This document shows, in pieces, positions 50,696 through 52,187 of a stretch of DNA of 52,187 nt (positions within the stretch are counted from its first letter, which is position 1; the number at the start of each line of letters is the position of its first letter). The stretch spans positions 1 to 52,187 of the forward strand of contig JAGQHJ010000009.1 in NCBI GenBank assembly GCA_020431915.1, given 5' to 3'. The translations under genes were made by a program, and so were the position numbers. Source of the stretch: Cyanobacteria bacterium HKST-UBA04 (GTDB taxonomy: Bacteria > Cyanobacteriota > Vampirovibrionia > Vampirovibrionales > JAGQHJ01). The notes below the pieces were generated by a model that had not been told where the DNA came from, did not search any database, and saw nothing but the letters and a program-made list of their open reading frames with translations.

Positions 50696-51589
50696 ATGAC
50701 GAATTGGGTTCAGGCCATCCGCCAGAAAACCGTGTTGTACAGCGAGTTTGTTAAACTCGAGCACACCCTATTTGCCCTGCCGTTTGCCTTGTCGGCCATG
50801 GTGCTGGCCAGCCGGGCTTGGCCCGACCCGGCCACGGTGTTTTGGGTGATTGTGGCCATGGTGGGGGGCCGTACCTATGCCATGGGCGTTAACCGCATTG
50901 CCGATGCCGCCCTGGATGCCCAGAATCCCCGTACCAAGGATCGCCCGCTGCCGTCGGGCCGAATGGACGAAGGCGAGGCCTGGACGCTGATGCTCAGCGG
51001 CCTGTTGGTGCTTATTCTGGCTGTCACCTTCTTGCCGCCCATTTGTTTTGCCTTGCTGCCGGTGGCCTGGTGGATTTTGACGATGTACTCGTTCACCAAG
51101 CGCTTCTCCTACCTCTCGCATGCCGTGTTGGGCCTTGCCTTGGGGGCTTCGGCTATTGGGGGCTGGCTGGCCGTTGAGGGCCAGTGGAGCTGGATGGCGG
51201 TGCTGTTTGGTCTGGCGGTGCTGTTTTGGGTGGCCGGCTTCGATATTATCTACGCCTGTCTCGATACTCGATTTGACCGGGAGGTAGGCCTGCAAAGCGT
51301 GCCGGCCCGGTTTGGTATACCCACGGCCCTTTTAATCAGCCGTCTTTGCCATGGGGCAGCCCTGTTGTTTTTGGTGCTGACCGGCTGGCAGGTGGTGGGG
51401 CACCTGAGTGGCATGTACTGGCTGGCGGTGCTGTTGACGACCATGATGTTGATTTACGAGCACCAGCTGGTCAAGGAATCGGATTTAAGCCGGGTTAACG
51501 AGGCGTTTTTTGCCGTCAACGGCCTGATCAGCATGGCCATGTTCCTGATGATTATCCTCGACCGTATCCTGCTGTTGTGGCGTAGCTAG
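50696..51589 (+). CDS. UbiA-family prenyltransferase (4-hydroxybenzoate polyprenyltransferase type)
   Basis: An integral-membrane enzyme that attaches a polyprenyl chain to an aromatic ring in quinone synthesis. The first Asp-rich motif is NRIADAALDAQNPRTKDR and the second is DIIYACLDTRFDREVG. Both bind magnesium-diphosphate in the family. The N-terminal FVKLEHTLFALPFALSAM is characteristic of the UbiA/MenA group. About eight or nine membrane helices are predicted. ATG 50696 is chosen because AGGG lies about 8 nt ahead; ATG 50681 and 50690 and TTG 50678 are in-frame alternatives. Whether it makes ubiquinone- or menaquinone-type precursors is undecided. Confidence 0.9.
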   Translation: MTNWVQAIRQKTVLYSEFVKLEHTLFALPFALSAMVLASRAWPDPATVFWVIVAMVGGRTYAMGVNRIADAALDAQNPRTKDRPLPSGRMDEGEAWTLMLSGLLVLILAVTFLPPICFALLPVAWWILTMYSFTKRFSYLSHAVLGLALGASAIGGWLAVEGQWSWMAVLFGLAVLFWVAGFDIIYACLDTRFDREVGLQSVPARFGIPTALLISRLCHGAALLFLVLTGWQVVGHLSGMYWLAVLLTTMMLIYEHQLVKESDLSRVNEAFFAVNGLISMAMFLMIILDRILLLWRS

Positions 51590-51616
51590 GGTTCGACGAG
51601 ACGCGGCCTGCTTTGG

Positions 51617-51625
51617 TGCTATAGT
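51617..51625 (+). promoter_or_regulatory. extended -10 element ahead of mlaE-like gene
   Basis: TGCTATAGT (51617-51625) fits an extended -10, with a predicted start near 51632, about 30 nt before the TTG start codon. Confidence 0.45.
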
Positions 51626-51660
51626 TAGCCTGTACGGGTTATGCCAAAAGGGGTGACGCC

Positions 51661-52187
51661 TTGCGATTCATCCGCCAATACAACCTGTTTCCCTACAGCC
51701 GGCCGTTGTTGCGCTTGTACCTGCGGTGGAGCAGCGAGCTGTTGTACCAAATCGGCATGGCCGTTATCCAGGTGCGCGATACCTTGGCGTACGTGGTTCG
51801 AGGGCGGTTAAACGTACAGCACTGGTTTGAGCAGACGGCGTTTATCGGCGTCGATGCTCTGGGCATTGCCCTGCTGTTGACCCTGTTTTCGGGAATGGTG
51901 CTGTCGTTGCAGGTGGCCCAGGAACTGAGTCGCCAGGGGGCCAGCGAACTGGTTGGTGGCCTGGTGTCTATGGCCATTTTGCGCGAGATGGCGCCTATTA
52001 TGACGGCGTTTGCCGTTATTTCCATGGTCGGCTCGGCCTACTGTGCCGAACTGGCGACGATGAAAACCCAGGATCAGGTCGATGCCCTCAAGATGCTGCA
52101 TGTCAGCCCGCTGCGCTACCTCGTGCTGCCCCGGCTGATGGCCGGCGTGACCGCCTTGCCTTTTATGACGGTGTTGACCTCGCTGGC
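51661..52187 (+). CDS. MlaE/YrbE-type ABC transporter permease (3' end off window)
   Basis: A permease of the phospholipid/lipid (Mce-Mla) transport class. The 175 visible residues contain FIGVDALGIALLLTLFSGMVLSLQVAQELSRQGASELVGGLV-like sequence typical of MlaE, then ILREMAPIMTAFAVISMVGSAYCAELATMKTQDQVDAL, with the conserved EL-T-MK-QVDAL block, and LHVSPLRYLVLPRLMA. The start is TTG 51661, preceded by AAAAGGGG at a good distance; no in-frame ATG lies nearby. The partner ATPase and MCE-domain genes are expected beyond the window. It is likely an inner-membrane protein that moves lipids between membranes. Confidence 0.92.
   Translation, partial: MRFIRQYNLFPYSRPLLRLYLRWSSELLYQIGMAVIQVRDTLAYVVRGRLNVQHWFEQTAFIGVDALGIALLLTLFSGMVLSLQVAQELSRQGASELVGGLVSMAILREMAPIMTAFAVISMVGSAYCAELATMKTQDQVDALKMLHVSPLRYLVLPRLMAGVTALPFMTVLTSL

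Noticed and set aside
1-52187. CRISPR array, phage or insertion sequence
   Set aside because: No regularly spaced direct repeats, transposase, integrase or phage structural genes were found; repeats present are short and inside genes or promoter regions.

Overview
The window looks like chromosomal core DNA of a non-photosynthetic relative of cyanobacteria, most likely in the Melainabacteria/Vampirovibrionia group. The lineage call is an inference from gene content, not from a marker-gene tree. The main clue is the ATP synthase operon: AtpZ/AtpI-like, a, c, b', b, delta, alpha and gamma run in one block with paired b' and b subunits and no beta or epsilon genes, which is the cyanobacterial split layout. 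Other clues are an RNase E/G beside a radical-SAM/DUF2344 fusion, a lone glyS, a DUF4127 protein and an OmpR-type regulator. There are no photosynthesis genes. The DNA is fairly GC-rich and uses several GTG/TTG starts. No phage, IS element, CRISPR array or rRNA was seen; one tRNA-Leu(GAG) is present.

Layout. 1-3.2 kb: 5' part of a primary-type sigma factor gene (minus), a 900-nt gene-free stretch full of inverted repeats, and two unknown genes with a terminator-like hairpin inside the second. 3.2-9.1 kb: radical SAM fusion, RNase E/G with an acidic plus RGG tail, pentapeptide-repeat protein. 9.2-11.5 kb: class I methyltransferase, SET-domain protein and an unknown protein. 11.6-18.1 kb: tRNA-Leu, glyS, penicillin-binding protein 1A, DUF366 protein, SPOR-domain protein and a small ORF. 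18.1-25.8 kb: DUF4127-SpoU methyltransferase fusion, DoxX-like membrane protein, a large secreted/anchored protein with a coupled 49-aa ORF, and two unknown small proteins. 25.8-30.4 kb (minus): dgkA, ybeY, pgpH and yajQ, combining lipid carrier kinase, rRNA processing and cyclic dinucleotide functions.

30.5-36.9 kb: ATP synthase operon with a good promoter and a strong terminator. 37-42.3 kb: a protein with three 44-residue repeats, pyrD, a small membrane protein, lysC and a PPC-domain protein. 42.6-44 kb: a Gly/Tyr-rich repeat protein and a 55-aa cysteine-rich metallothionein-like protein. 44-47.6 kb: dnaE. 48-52.2 kb: a secreted protein, an OmpR-type response regulator following an HtrA protease, a UbiA prenyltransferase and the start of an MlaE-type permease.

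The points most worth following up are the DUF4127-SpoU fusion, the nucleolin-like tail on RNase E/G, the 44-residue repeat family, the SET-domain gene, the Gly/Tyr-rich protein, the TAATG-coupled micro-ORF, the structured gene-free region next to the sigma factor, and several genes whose -10 boxes lie 6-8 nt before the start codon, as in leaderless mRNAs.
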